Shown in pieces: positions 5,674 through 12,948 of a stretch of DNA of 20,174 nucleotides. Below the pieces are notes generated by a model. That model had not been told where the DNA came from. It ran no database searches and saw only the letters and a program-made list of their open reading frames with translations. Position 1 is the first letter of the stretch. The number at the start of each line of letters is the position of its first letter. The position numbers and the translations under genes are program-made. This DNA is from a virus, in the IMG/VR virus record IMGVR_UViG_3300047560_000469, positions 1-20,174 of that record; one strand, given 5' to 3'.

Positions 5674-5875
5674 TCTGTCCTATCTTAATACCAGTTATAA
5701 GTCCTATAAAACCGCCTACAATCGTCTGAAAAGCCGGTCCAACTATTTGAAATACTACATTGTCATCTACATTAGGGTCAACAATGGCTACTACAAACAT
5801 AGCGATCATAGCCACTATAACCATTAGTAGCGCATAAGTAGCCACCAAAATAATGTGTTTGTTATTTTCCATCAT
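5651..5875 (-). CDS. Two-helix membrane protein, probable holin or antiholin
   Basis: This 74-residue protein has two hydrophobic segments: about residues 7-32 (HIILVATYALLMVIVAMIAM and on) and about 42-66 (VFQIVGPAFQTIVGGFIGLI), joined by an acidic loop DPNVDDN. The short N-terminus is charged and the C-terminus is polar. This is the size and topology of class II holins, but it has no family signature I know. Two ATGs lie in tandem behind AGGAAT. It overlaps both the three-helix holin-like gene upstream and the endolysin downstream, which is the normal place for a holin. It may act as holin, antiholin or both with its neighbour. Confidence 0.7.
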   Translation of the reverse strand: MMENNKHIILVATYALLMVIVAMIAMFVVAIVDPNVDDNVVFQIVGPAFQTIVGGFIGLITGIKIGQNDGSDNN

Positions 5876-6272
5876 TATTCCTATTTTTCATTTCCATAAT
5901 CTTTTCAAAGCTACGACCACCAAAATAGGCGGTCATCACTAACATTCCCCATTGACCTAGCAACTCCACATAAGCGCCTCTAGTCTCATGTCCTAGCATG
6001 GACATAAACGCAAAGAATGAGTATGCAAAAAGGATAAAAATAAGGGTTAAAGGTCGAATGTTCTTAGCTAACCAAGAATCGCTAGAAAGGTCTGATTTCC
6101 AACGATCTGAGATATTGTTAGCCTCATTCATATCAGCTTGCAACTCAGCTAATTTGCCATCCTGAGCTAGTTTCTGAAGCTCTAATTGAGCTTGTGCTTT
6201 GGCTTGTGGATCAGGTATTACCTTGTCGATAATCTTTAATCCTGCGCCAACAATATCGTCTATTCCAAACAT
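5862..6272 (-). CDS. GTA-holin-like (3TM holin family) membrane protein
   Basis: This 136-residue protein resembles the three-TM holin family first described for gene transfer agent release. The N-terminal third is amphipathic and helical (IIDKVIPDPQAKAQAQLELQ), then DRWKSDLSSDSWLAKNIRPL leads into a clear transmembrane helix (about 74-93, LTLIFILFAYSFFAFMSM). A second hydrophobic segment (about 101-117) follows and a charged tail ends the protein. The family's WLAKNIRP-type entry into the first helix is visible. The ATG overlaps the preceding stop (TAATG). With the adjacent 74-residue membrane protein and the endolysin it forms the lysis cassette; it would open the inner membrane for the lysin. 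Confidence 0.8.
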   Translation of the reverse strand: MFGIDDIVGAGLKIIDKVIPDPQAKAQAQLELQKLAQDGKLAELQADMNEANNISDRWKSDLSSDSWLAKNIRPLTLIFILFAYSFFAFMSMLGHETRGAYVELLGQWGMLVMTAYFGGRSFEKIMEMKNRNNDGK

Positions 6273-6727
6273 TATTTATCACCCCATACGATTACATAAG
6301 CTATCCATGCTGCTACGATAAAACACATTAGTTGCGCCCTACGAATGTTCTTTAAATCGCCATCAAACTGAGCCTTTTCTTTCTTTTCTAGCTCCTCAAG
6401 TTCTTTTTTGATCTTCAAGATTTCTGCCCATTCTTTTTCGCCAACGGCTTTATTAGGGAATTGTCTCAAAAAGTTGACCTTGAGGCTATACTCCTCTTGG
6501 CTAATAAGTTTGCGTTGTCTGTATTCAGCTAGGGCTTTATGAATAGCTAAACGCTTCTTTACATCAGCTTCACGCTTTGCCCTGATTCGGTCTTGTGCCA
6601 TCTGTGTGGCAACATCACGACCATCTTTCTTTATATCTTCTACGCTTTTGGTAAGCGATTTAGAGCTTTCCCGAGCAGAATCAAGGCTACCAGTTAAGGT
6701 CTTAACCCCTTCGGTAAAGTCAGGCAC
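6272..6727 (-). CDS. Coiled-coil protein with C-terminal membrane anchor
   Basis: This 151-residue protein has a Ser/Lys-rich start (DSARESSKSLTKSVEDIKKD), a long charged helix with coiled-coil character (to about residue 128, including KIKKELEELEKKEKAQ) and one hydrophobic helix near the C-terminus (about 132-147, AQLMCFIVAAWIAYVIVW). The start must be GTG (6727): no in-frame ATG occurs before codon 43, and the GTG has AGGA seven bases upstream. An out-of-frame ATG two bases earlier competes with it. It sits at the head of the lysis cassette. Its C-terminal anchor is opposite to that of a normal Rz inner-membrane spanin, so I do not call it a spanin. Function unknown. Confidence 0.75.
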   Translation of the reverse strand: MPDFTEGVKTLTGSLDSARESSKSLTKSVEDIKKDGRDVATQMAQDRIRAKREADVKKRLAIHKALAEYRQRKLISQEEYSLKVNFLRQFPNKAVGEKEWAEILKIKKELEELEKKEKAQFDGDLKNIRRAQLMCFIVAAWIAYVIVWGDK

Positions 6728-6728
6728 A

Positions 6729-6959
6729 TTATTTTCCTGTCCACCAATGAATTAACCATCCACCAATCGTGGATAGGGCAGTAAGCATACCAATGCCTAG
6801 CCATGCCATGCCTTGTTGCTTGTTGGAGTTTGCGATCAGTTGCTCAAGTTGTGCTTCCATCTTATCTTGCTTTTTCGATATTTCATCGAATTTGGCTTCG
6901 TAGGATTCAACTTTTTGCCACAAAACCCCATAGCGCACTAAGTCTATGCCTTCTTGCAT
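6729..6959 (-). CDS. Small coiled-coil membrane protein (XhlA-like layout)
   Basis: This 76-residue protein has an N-terminal helix (residues 1-47) with coiled-coil pattern (YEAKFDEISKKQDKMEAQLE) and a C-terminal transmembrane helix (about 52-70, WLGIGMLTALSTIGGWLIHW). This layout is the same as in hemolysin XhlA-type phage proteins that sit beside holins and endolysins, but sequence similarity by eye is weak. The ATG at 6959 overlaps the previous gene's TGA (TGATG), so it is preferred over the GTG one codon upstream. It is followed after one base by the GTG gene of the lysis region. Confidence 0.7.
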   Translation of the reverse strand: MQEGIDLVRYGVLWQKVESYEAKFDEISKKQDKMEAQLEQLIANSNKQQGMAWLGIGMLTALSTIGGWLIHWWTGK

Positions 6960-7126
6960 CACTCATCCGCTGGTAATGGTTCGTTACCTTCTTCTACCCA
7001 TTTTAGATAGGCTTGGTAGTCTGTGTTGTCTGGTGCATTGAGTGGAATACAAAGGCGATGATTGCCTTCTTGTTTTTCAACCACATCAACTTGTTCTGTA
7101 ATTGGGTTTTTAATTAGTTTATACAT
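6959..7126 (-). CDS. Small tail-fibre-associated protein
   Basis: This 55-residue protein reads MYKLIKNPITEQVDVVEKQE, then a short loop and NTDYQAYLKWVEEGNEPLPA. That pattern (a strand pair, then D-Y-Q-x-Y-L-x-W-V-x-E-G-N-x-P) is one I have seen in small phage proteins next to tail fibres, some of which are annotated XkdW-like or fibre-assembly related. The longest frame begins far upstream inside the fibre gene from a non-ATG codon; the ATG at 7126 is right, because GGAG precedes it. It starts one base after the adhesin gene's stop. Its role is probably in fibre folding or attachment, but that is inference. Confidence 0.7.
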   Translation of the reverse strand: MYKLIKNPITEQVDVVEKQEGNHRLCIPLNAPDNTDYQAYLKWVEEGNEPLPADE

Positions 7127-7127
7127 T

Positions 7128-8237
7128 TTATAACTCCGCAGAATAACCAACATAGGAAGATGCAGAATCACAACGAACTTCAGTTGCATTACCACCTGTG
7201 CCTGAATTGGAACAATATATGAGTGCAGTTTCAGCAGTAGAAGCTGAATTAATAGAAAGCGTAGTTACATAAGAACCAGCAGTATTTGCGTAAGTGATAA
7301 AATAATTTGAACCACTAGCAACATATAAAGTTGGCGTTGTTCTCATCGTTACTTTTAACGGAACTGCAAATTGTGCTGTTGTAGAATTATATTGAGAACC
7401 ATGAGAAATTGTTTTATTAGAACCATTAGCTTGCATCCAAAAATAGCGTTGGCATAATGCAAGTTCAGTAGTGTATTGACGATAATCAAAGCTAGTAGCA
7501 CTACTTCCTACTTCTAGTTGAACACCAGTAATGTAGAAGGTTGCACCATTTGTTCCTACTACGGATGTTGCACCTGTGCAAGTTACCACATTTCCTGTTC
7601 CCCAAGAACCAGCCGCTTGAGAATAAGTAGAACCAGCACCTAAACCAAATCGCACTACAATTCCTACGCCATTAGTTGTTAGCCAAGTTCCACTTGTATC
7701 TCCAGTAATTGTTACTGAAATTGATGTCCAAGTATTTGCGGAAGAAATTGTGTAAGAAAAAGCATAAGAACGATTTGTAGCACTATTTAATATTGCACCG
7801 CCAAATGTTCCTGTTAATGAGGAGTAAACTTGAAATGACAAAGTTACTGTTTTAGCATTAGCTGTTCCCCAAGATAAATCAGCAATGTTATAACCTTCAA
7901 TAGATTGCTGTAAAAAGAAATAATCGCCTGTAAGAACTGAATATGCTGAAGAAGAAGTGCATCCTAAATAATTGCTAAAACCTGCTGGTGGTGTTACTGA
8001 ACCAGCATTTTGTTGAACTGTATATTTAGATGATTGACTATTCCATGCTTTCCATCTGTCAAGTGTGTAATCATTTGCGGCAGTAACACTAGCACCAGCA
8101 TTTCTTTGGTCAATAACCATCGCTGAATTTATCAGCCTATTTTTCATGCTTACAGAAGGAGTAACTGCGTTAGCACTTATAGTGCCGTTATACATTGGCG
8201 TTGTTATGCCAGTATCGCCATTTAAAGTAATACTCAT
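7128..8237 (-). CDS. Tail fibre/receptor-binding adhesin
   Basis: This 369-residue protein is a phage adhesin of the common type with an N-terminal repeat-like start (SITLNGDTGITTPMYNGTIS), then KNRLINSAMVIDQRNAGASV and YTLDRWKAW. A carbohydrate-binding-like beta domain follows, with VQLEVGSSATSFDYRQYTTE leading to LALCQRYFW (about 241-268), which is a very frequent signature in phage fibres. The last 100 residues are a separate Ser/Thr-rich tip, probably the specificity part. The ATG overlaps the HNH gene's stop (ATGA). It is the largest of four adhesin-like genes in this stretch and likely binds a cell-surface glycan; the receptor cannot be inferred. Confidence 0.8.
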   Translation of the reverse strand: MSITLNGDTGITTPMYNGTISANAVTPSVSMKNRLINSAMVIDQRNAGASVTAANDYTLDRWKAWNSQSSKYTVQQNAGSVTPPAGFSNYLGCTSSSAYSVLTGDYFFLQQSIEGYNIADLSWGTANAKTVTLSFQVYSSLTGTFGGAILNSATNRSYAFSYTISSANTWTSISVTITGDTSGTWLTTNGVGIVVRFGLGAGSTYSQAAGSWGTGNVVTCTGATSVVGTNGATFYITGVQLEVGSSATSFDYRQYTTELALCQRYFWMQANGSNKTISHGSQYNSTTAQFAVPLKVTMRTTPTLYVASGSNYFITYANTAGSYVTTLSINSASTAETALIYCSNSGTGGNATEVRCDSASSYVGYSAEL

Positions 8238-8752
8238 GCTAACTCCTCATCTGTTGGTTTAGCTAGTGTTGGATGATTAGCAAACTTGCCATGAAACTTA
8301 TCTCTAGCTTCGCTTGCACATAATATAGCCAATTCTAAATCAGCTATGTCTTTTTGGAATTTAATTCCCATACTTTTGTTCTCCACGCTTACACGCCATT
8401 TTTGTTTGGCACGATTCCAACAAACATTTTTATAACCAGTAACATTATTTTTACGCAATCCAATATTGGCATTGTTTTCAGAATAACTAGCTGGTCGTAA
8501 ATTCTCAATACGATTATCTAATTTATTGCCGTTTACATGGTCAATAGTTTGTGGCAAATATCCGTTGTGATACACAAATACGGCACGATGAAACCAATGT
8601 AACTCTTGGTCAAACTTAATCTGTTCGTAGCGACCATCTGTGTTTCTATTAGCTTTATCACCTTTTTTGGCACGACCTTTATCCAACTTCCAATAGAAGT
8701 TACCATCTTTGTAATCAAAGAGTTGATGTAAGCGGTCTTTATTTAACGGCAT
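8234..8752 (-). CDS. HNH endonuclease with AP2-like DNA-binding region
   Basis: This 172-residue protein is an HNH endonuclease of the free-standing homing type. The HNH core is WFHRAVFVYHNGYLPQTIDH (53-72) and the following VNGNKLDNRIENLRP; H55, D71, H72, N80 and R81 match the expected metal/catalytic positions. Residues 105-150 (TGYKNVCWNRAKQKWRVSVE and on) resemble an AP2-type DNA-binding module. It is inserted between tail-fibre genes. Its first 14 bases overlap the end of the 59-codon gene upstream in transcription. Its last 14 residues (NHPTLAKPTDEELA) closely echo that gene's C-terminus and do not look like part of the nuclease, so the gene end may have been captured when the HNH gene entered. 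Confidence 0.85.
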   Translation of the reverse strand: MPLNKDRLHQLFDYKDGNFYWKLDKGRAKKGDKANRNTDGRYEQIKFDQELHWFHRAVFVYHNGYLPQTIDHVNGNKLDNRIENLRPASYSENNANIGLRKNNVTGYKNVCWNRAKQKWRVSVENKSMGIKFQKDIADLELAILCASEARDKFHGKFANHPTLAKPTDEELA

Positions 8753-8918
8753 CTAACTGTTCTTGTGTAGGTCTAGCAAGTTCAGGATGCGACCAAACGG
8801 CAATGTAATCGCCTTTGCCGTCTGAATCGTTTTGAAGCACAATAACACCGCTTATTGGGTGAAAATCGTTGTCAGTTAATTCAGGGTAAATAGATTTAAG
8901 TTTTTCGTATAAAGTCAT
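8739..8918 (-). CDS. 59-residue XkdW-like tail-associated protein
   Basis: This short gene fills what would otherwise be a gap between two fibre-region genes. It reads MTLYEKLKSIYPELTDNDFH, then PISGVIVLQNDSDGKGDYIA and VWSHPELARPTQEQLDAVK. The strand-helix layout resembles small XkdW-type phage tail proteins, although I cannot confirm the family. The ATG at 8918 shares its A with the previous stop (TAATG), and AGTGCA is upstream, so translation is probably coupled. Its end overlaps the HNH gene start. The segment HPELARPTQEQL is matched by HPTLAKPTDEEL at the end of the HNH gene, eight of twelve residues identical. Confidence 0.75.
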   Translation of the reverse strand: MTLYEKLKSIYPELTDNDFHPISGVIVLQNDSDGKGDYIAVWSHPELARPTQEQLDAVK

Positions 8919-9499
8919 TATGCACTCCGAATTAATGCGGCATCAAACCAAGTTCCAAAACTAGAAGCATATTTAGGTGTTCCTGCGGCTATGTAAGCAT
9001 AGGCTTCAACATAATCAGTAGAACCATTTAAGTAAACAATAGAACAACAATTTGAGTTAAATGTAGAACCAGCAGAAACTGCCACATTTCCACCATATCT
9101 CCAAGCAGAACCATTTTTATAAATGGCTGGCAAGGATTGGGTGGCTGAAGTGCTTGCACCAGCATCAACGCTAACAGATACTTGATAATAACCAGCTATT
9201 GTTGGTTGAAAACGATAATTTGTAGCGTTGTCATAAGCATTTGCAGTATCCCAATTTTCATTATTTAATTGCATTTTTGTCCAAGTAGCAGATGAAATTG
9301 TTACTGTTCCGCTTGCTAAAGATGCACTAAAAGCTGGTGCGGCAGTAGAAGCAACTGTAATATTGCCACTATTCATGGTTAAGCCACTAGAACTAATAGT
9401 AGCTATGCTTGTGCCATTAGATTGAAATGCTAACGAACCTGAAGTATCGCTAGTTACTACTACACCTGAACTGGTGCTTGCGTTAATTAGTGCAGTCAT
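8918..9499 (-). CDS. Tail fibre protein with C1q/TNF-like domain
   Basis: This 193-residue protein starts with a short virion-attachment-like segment (TALINASTSSGVVVTSDTSG, then SNGTSIATISSSGLTMNSGN). The rest (about 55-190) has the pattern of a C1q-like jelly-roll: AFSASLASGTVTISSATWTK, WDTANAYDNATNYRFQPTIA, then GYYQVSVSVDAG and IYKNGSAWR. These trimeric domains occur at tips of phage fibres, where they bind receptors or assist trimerisation. The ATG shares a base overlap with the preceding chaperone-like gene's stop (TAATG). It is one of four distinct adhesin modules in the region. Confidence 0.8.
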   Translation of the reverse strand: MTALINASTSSGVVVTSDTSGSLAFQSNGTSIATISSSGLTMNSGNITVASTAAPAFSASLASGTVTISSATWTKMQLNNENWDTANAYDNATNYRFQPTIAGYYQVSVSVDAGASTSATQSLPAIYKNGSAWRYGGNVAVSAGSTFNSNCCSIVYLNGSTDYVEAYAYIAAGTPKYASSFGTWFDAALIRSA

Positions 9500-9825
9500 T
9501 ATGCGTTACTCCAAACTGGTGTTGGTTCTGTTCCAAAATTAGGATTGGTAACAGGGTTTAATACAAGATTGCGTAAATTTGCACGATAAGCTACAAAGTC
9601 TGATTTATTCGTTAGGTTTACATCAGGCAAAGCTGACCAATCAGAACTTGCTAAAAGTGCTTGTGCTTTAGCTTTACAGTCATCCTTTTCTGCTTGTGTA
9701 GTAACGGCTTGTAGGTCATATTGGACTTGATTGCCGTCTGCATCAAAGGCTTCATCATTACGAATTACGACTACTTGTGGATAAAGTTTATAAATAGCAT
9801 CAATTTGTTGAACATTTAAACTCAT
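9499..9825 (-). CDS. Phage tail assembly chaperone-like protein
   Basis: This 108-residue protein begins MSLNVQQIDAIYKLYPQVVV and ends with a segment typical of small tail-fibre assembly chaperones: LLASSDWSALPDVNL, then FVAYRANLRNLVLNP and PTPVWSNA. The [LLxxSDWxxLPD ... YRxxLRxL ... PxxVW] order is the familiar signature of that family. Such proteins help fibre folding or attachment. The ATG at 9825 is chosen over an upstream non-ATG because AGGAGATT precedes it and the ATG overlaps the fibre gene's TGA (ATGA). It is placed between two fibre genes, which agrees with the call. Confidence 0.75.
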   Translation of the reverse strand: MSLNVQQIDAIYKLYPQVVVIRNDEAFDADGNQVQYDLQAVTTQAEKDDCKAKAQALLASSDWSALPDVNLTNKSDFVAYRANLRNLVLNPVTNPNFGTEPTPVWSNA

Positions 9826-10388
9826 GCCGCAATCTCCTGTGCAATAATAGTAACTCCTATTGAAGCTAAATCTGAATTTGGTGCTGCAAAGTAAGCAGTC
9901 CAACCGCCAGTTGCCGCTTGAAAATAAACTGTATATGTTATAGAAGAAGTTGTTGCTGGACTATCTAATACAGTCATATTTAATGGGGCTATTGGTGATG
10001 CACTAGTTGCATTATTTCTTAAAGAACTTAATGCTGAAGGTGCTGAACCATTCGCTAAATTTGTTGAATTTCGATAAATTGTGAAATAAGCCGAATTATT
10101 TGAAGCACCACCATTTGAAGATACAGTAACTAAAATTTTACTTGTCGAAAACTTTGGAGTTATTGAAATTGCATAACCAGTTGAAGTCCAAGAAGTATTA
10201 GTCGTGGATGTTAGTGCAGATGGAACCGAAAAATAATTTACAGTTTGAATAACACCACCTGATTGTGGATTAGCAGTAGAAAGCAAAGTGCCAGTAGATG
10301 ATGGCAAAGTAAGAGTTGCCGTTACCGCATCGGTAGGAGCTATGGTCGTAGAACCACTTGTTGCGCCAGTTAAAACGAGATTTCCCAT
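9822..10388 (-). CDS. Tail fibre-like adhesin
   Basis: This 188-residue protein is rich in Ser, Thr, Ala and Asn. The N-terminus (MGNLVLTGATSGSTTIAPTD, then LTLPSSTGTLLST) is a short attachment segment common in phage fibre modules. The remaining 140 residues form alternating beta-strands (SKILVTVSSNGG, AYFTIYRNSTNLANG, TYTVYFQAATGGWTAYF), resembling a jelly-roll receptor-binding tip. The C-terminal IGVTIIAQEI also fits such tips. The ATG has AAGGA about seven bases upstream. It follows the first fibre gene after nine bases and overlaps the chaperone-like gene by ATGA. Confidence 0.75.
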   Translation of the reverse strand: MGNLVLTGATSGSTTIAPTDAVTATLTLPSSTGTLLSTANPQSGGVIQTVNYFSVPSALTSTTNTSWTSTGYAISITPKFSTSKILVTVSSNGGASNNSAYFTIYRNSTNLANGSAPSALSSLRNNATSASPIAPLNMTVLDSPATTSSITYTVYFQAATGGWTAYFAAPNSDLASIGVTIIAQEIAA

Positions 10389-10397
10389 AATTTATCC

Positions 10398-10979
10398 TTA
10401 AAGAATGACCCAACGGCTTCCACTAGGTATTGTAACGCTAACACCACTATCTATGGTGATTTCTCCAACACTAGAAGCAGATTTACCACTAGGAATTGAA
10501 TAGCTTGTAGTAACTACCATAGAGTTTTCCACAAACACTTGATCTCCACCACCACCAGTTGCACCACCACCTAATTGACCCCAATCTCCATCAGCATAGC
10601 CTTCAAATTGCCCTGTATCTGTGTTGTAACGGATCATGCCGTTTACAGGGGTTACTGGCTCTTGAGCAGTTGTGCCTTTAGGAACTAGCAAAAAGCCTGT
10701 GCTTGAGCAAGTTACATCACCAGTAAAGGTAGGAGTTGTAAATTGAGCAAATTCTACGGAATCGCCTGATGATGTGCCAGTTCCTAAGCCTGTAAGCTTA
10801 TTGCCACCCATAGCAAGGTTGCCAGTAATAGGTGTTTGACCATCAGCTGCTATAGAACCAGTCAAAGCCGTAGCAATATCGGTCATGGTGTTATTAGCCC
10901 ATGTAGAGCTAATAGGAGTACCAGTTACTACAGGGTTAAGTGGTGGTAGGTTGTAAGTACCCGATCCATTTCTACTCAT
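10398..10979 (-). CDS. Tail fibre protein, first adhesin of the array
   Basis: This 193-residue protein has the start SRNGSGTYNLPPLNPVVTGT followed by ISSTWANNTMTDIATALTGS. It then carries GNLAMGGNKLTGLGTGTSSG, a repeat motif widespread in tail fibres. GMIRYNTDTGQFEGYADGDW (about 113-132) is another familiar phage-fibre element that precedes a tip region. It ends SVTIPSGSRWVIL, a common trimeric fibre terminus. AAAAGGAA lies upstream of the ATG, and the start overlaps the end of the large virion protein gene by eight bases. It may be the main fibre stem, to which the later adhesins attach or which they replace; this is inference. Confidence 0.8.
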   Translation of the reverse strand: MSRNGSGTYNLPPLNPVVTGTPISSTWANNTMTDIATALTGSIAADGQTPITGNLAMGGNKLTGLGTGTSSGDSVEFAQFTTPTFTGDVTCSSTGFLLVPKGTTAQEPVTPVNGMIRYNTDTGQFEGYADGDWGQLGGGATGGGGDQVFVENSMVVTTSYSIPSGKSASSVGEITIDSGVSVTIPSGSRWVIL

Positions 10980-12945
10980 TTGAATTTCCTTTTAAAGCAT
11001 TAATAGCGTTTACGCCACCTTGAGCAAACAATATACGAGCCAAATCTGCTTGTTCAGGGGTTACTGGATTTTTAGATGATTTTGCAGCCAATTTCATTAA
11101 AGCTGCAGCTTTTTTAGGATCTAAAAACGCTTCAGCCATTTGATTTGTAAGTTGTTTATTTGCACCACCATAAGCAACATCTGAAGCTCTAGCTGCAATA
11201 TTACCTAAAGTAGCTGATAAACCATGCCTTCTAAGCAAAGTAGGTAAATTAAGCTGATTTAGCATATTGCTATATGCCAGTTTTTGCATAGTATCTGAAC
11301 CAACTCCACGCCCTGCTGTTTCTGCAAAATCAGAATTAAGCAAATCTTGTTTAATATTTTGCAATACATTCATTTGATTAGGAGATAAAGTATTTTCTAG
11401 TGTTGCTCCAACTTGACCCGTTACTTTTTGAGCAGTTTTATCTTGCAATGCTCTAGCCAACGAAGCAGGCGTTAAGTTTCCTCTAAAATTCGCTGATTTT
11501 CCAATTTCCTCAATGATGTCAGCTTGACTAATTGGTTTTGAAAGCTCCGCATAAGTTTCTCTTGCAGCTTTATATGTAGGAAGTTGCGTTTCAATAGCAT
11601 TTAAAAATTGTTTTTTTGTATCTTTAATTGCACTTAATTCGCTACCTGAAATGCCATGCTCTTGGGGATAATTAGTTAAATCATCTAATCCGCGCTTAAT
11701 GTAATGAGCAGCTTTACCCAATAAAGATCCTTCTGTTGCAGGAATATTGCCTAATGGTTTGCCAGTTGCATCAAGAATAGAGCTTGCCATAGCAGGAATT
11801 TCTTTGGTAAATTCTAAATCTTCACCTTTTTCTTTGGCTAATTTTTTGGCTCTTTCAATAGCTTTTTCCATTGAAGGTCTGCTAAGCAAATCTTTAATTT
11901 CATCGGTTGCAATTACTTTTTGAGCATTTGCTCTGTTGTATAAATCTTCTGTAGCTTTTTCACGCAATTCAGCAATAGCTTCTTTTGGTGGCTTTATGTT
12001 TTCAATAGCCTCTATACGAGCTATGTTTTGTGCTTTTTTACGATTTGTTAAAGCATTCATAGCTATTTCTGAGGCATTTAAAGCTGCTCGTTGTGCAGCA
12101 GCAAGACTAGGTATTTGAGCAGCTTCAGCCAAAGTAGGTTGTGAACCTGCCACCAAAGGCTTAGCCTTACGCATATTTGCAATAGCAGTTTCAGCATCAT
12201 TTCCTGCTAATTGGCGCAAAGCTCTACCAAGAATTTCGTTTTGACCCATTTTGTAAAACGGCTCTACAAGCGATTTTCCTGCTCTAGCCACTACATCACC
12301 AGCTTTACCCATTAAAGGCGTAGCTGCGCCAAATACAGAGCCTAAAGCGGTATTTGCTAATTCAGCTTTAAGCAATTCATTGTCTTTTTTGCCTGTTTCT
12401 TCAGGTGTTAAAGCGCCACCTACGCCACCAATAGTGGCAGCTCTAGCATAAGGAGCTAATTTAGGAAACTCCATTGCAAAGCGTTCCATAGATGGCAATA
12501 CGCCAATCGTTTTAGAACCCAAAGTTGCAGGCGCTAATGCTCCAGCTACACGACCTGATCCATACCAAACTGGATTTTCTTGAGCATAAACATCAGCTTC
12601 TTTGCCTAATTTTTCAGCAAGTTCGCTAGTGCCTAAATTGCCTCTTGTAAGCAACTGCGCGCCACCAACAAAAGGATCAATAAATGATTTAGTAGCGCCA
12701 GCAAGGGCAGATTCCAATGGTCTTGGTTGTGGCAATACATTAGTCCGATCCATGCCTCTTGGTCGACCTACTGCAGCGCCACCACCAGTTTCACCAAATT
12801 GGTCAGGCGCAGGCATTACTTCAACGCTAGATTTAGGCTGATAAAGTTTTTGAGCCTGTGCAATAACTTCTGCTTGTGAAGCGCCATCCGGCCCTTCTAA
12901 AGTTATTGTCTGACCATCAGGAGCTTGAACAGTATATTGAGCCAT
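10972..12945 (-). CDS. Large internal virion protein, putative ejection protein
   Basis: This 657-residue protein begins with AQYTVQAPDGQTITLEGPDG and SQAEVIAQAQKLYQ, a short motif I recognise from the N-termini of proteins in podovirus internal-virion operons. The rest is mostly helical with Ala/Lys-rich stretches, plus a Gly/Ala-rich weakly hydrophobic segment (about 165-180, including ATIGGVGGALTPEE). No lysozyme or protease motif is visible. It probably sits inside the capsid and is ejected with DNA, as T7 gp14-16 or P22 gp7/gp16/gp20 are, but sequence similarity to these is not evident. There is no clear Shine-Dalgarno; the ATG follows the previous stop by three bases, suggesting coupled translation. 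Confidence 0.65.
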   Translation of the reverse strand: MAQYTVQAPDGQTITLEGPDGASQAEVIAQAQKLYQPKSSVEVMPAPDQFGETGGGAAVGRPRGMDRTNVLPQPRPLESALAGATKSFIDPFVGGAQLLTRGNLGTSELAEKLGKEADVYAQENPVWYGSGRVAGALAPATLGSKTIGVLPSMERFAMEFPKLAPYARAATIGGVGGALTPEETGKKDNELLKAELANTALGSVFGAATPLMGKAGDVVARAGKSLVEPFYKMGQNEILGRALRQLAGNDAETAIANMRKAKPLVAGSQPTLAEAAQIPSLAAAQRAALNASEIAMNALTNRKKAQNIARIEAIENIKPPKEAIAELREKATEDLYNRANAQKVIATDEIKDLLSRPSMEKAIERAKKLAKEKGEDLEFTKEIPAMASSILDATGKPLGNIPATEGSLLGKAAHYIKRGLDDLTNYPQEHGISGSELSAIKDTKKQFLNAIETQLPTYKAARETYAELSKPISQADIIEEIGKSANFRGNLTPASLARALQDKTAQKVTGQVGATLENTLSPNQMNVLQNIKQDLLNSDFAETAGRGVGSDTMQKLAYSNMLNQLNLPTLLRRHGLSATLGNIAARASDVAYGGANKQLTNQMAEAFLDPKKAAALMKLAAKSSKNPVTPEQADLARILFAQGGVNAINALKGNSNE

Positions 12946-12948
12946 AGC

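Noticed and set aside
12602-12841. A 79-codon plus-strand frame
   Set aside because: It is antisense to the large virion protein, which has consistent phage-like composition in its own frame; the plus frame has no ribosome binding site or neighbours in the same direction.
10972-12945. Transglycosylase or lysozyme function in the large virion protein
   Set aside because: Large ejected virion proteins often carry such domains, but I see no Glu-Ser/Gly-x-x pattern or other catalytic motif in this sequence.
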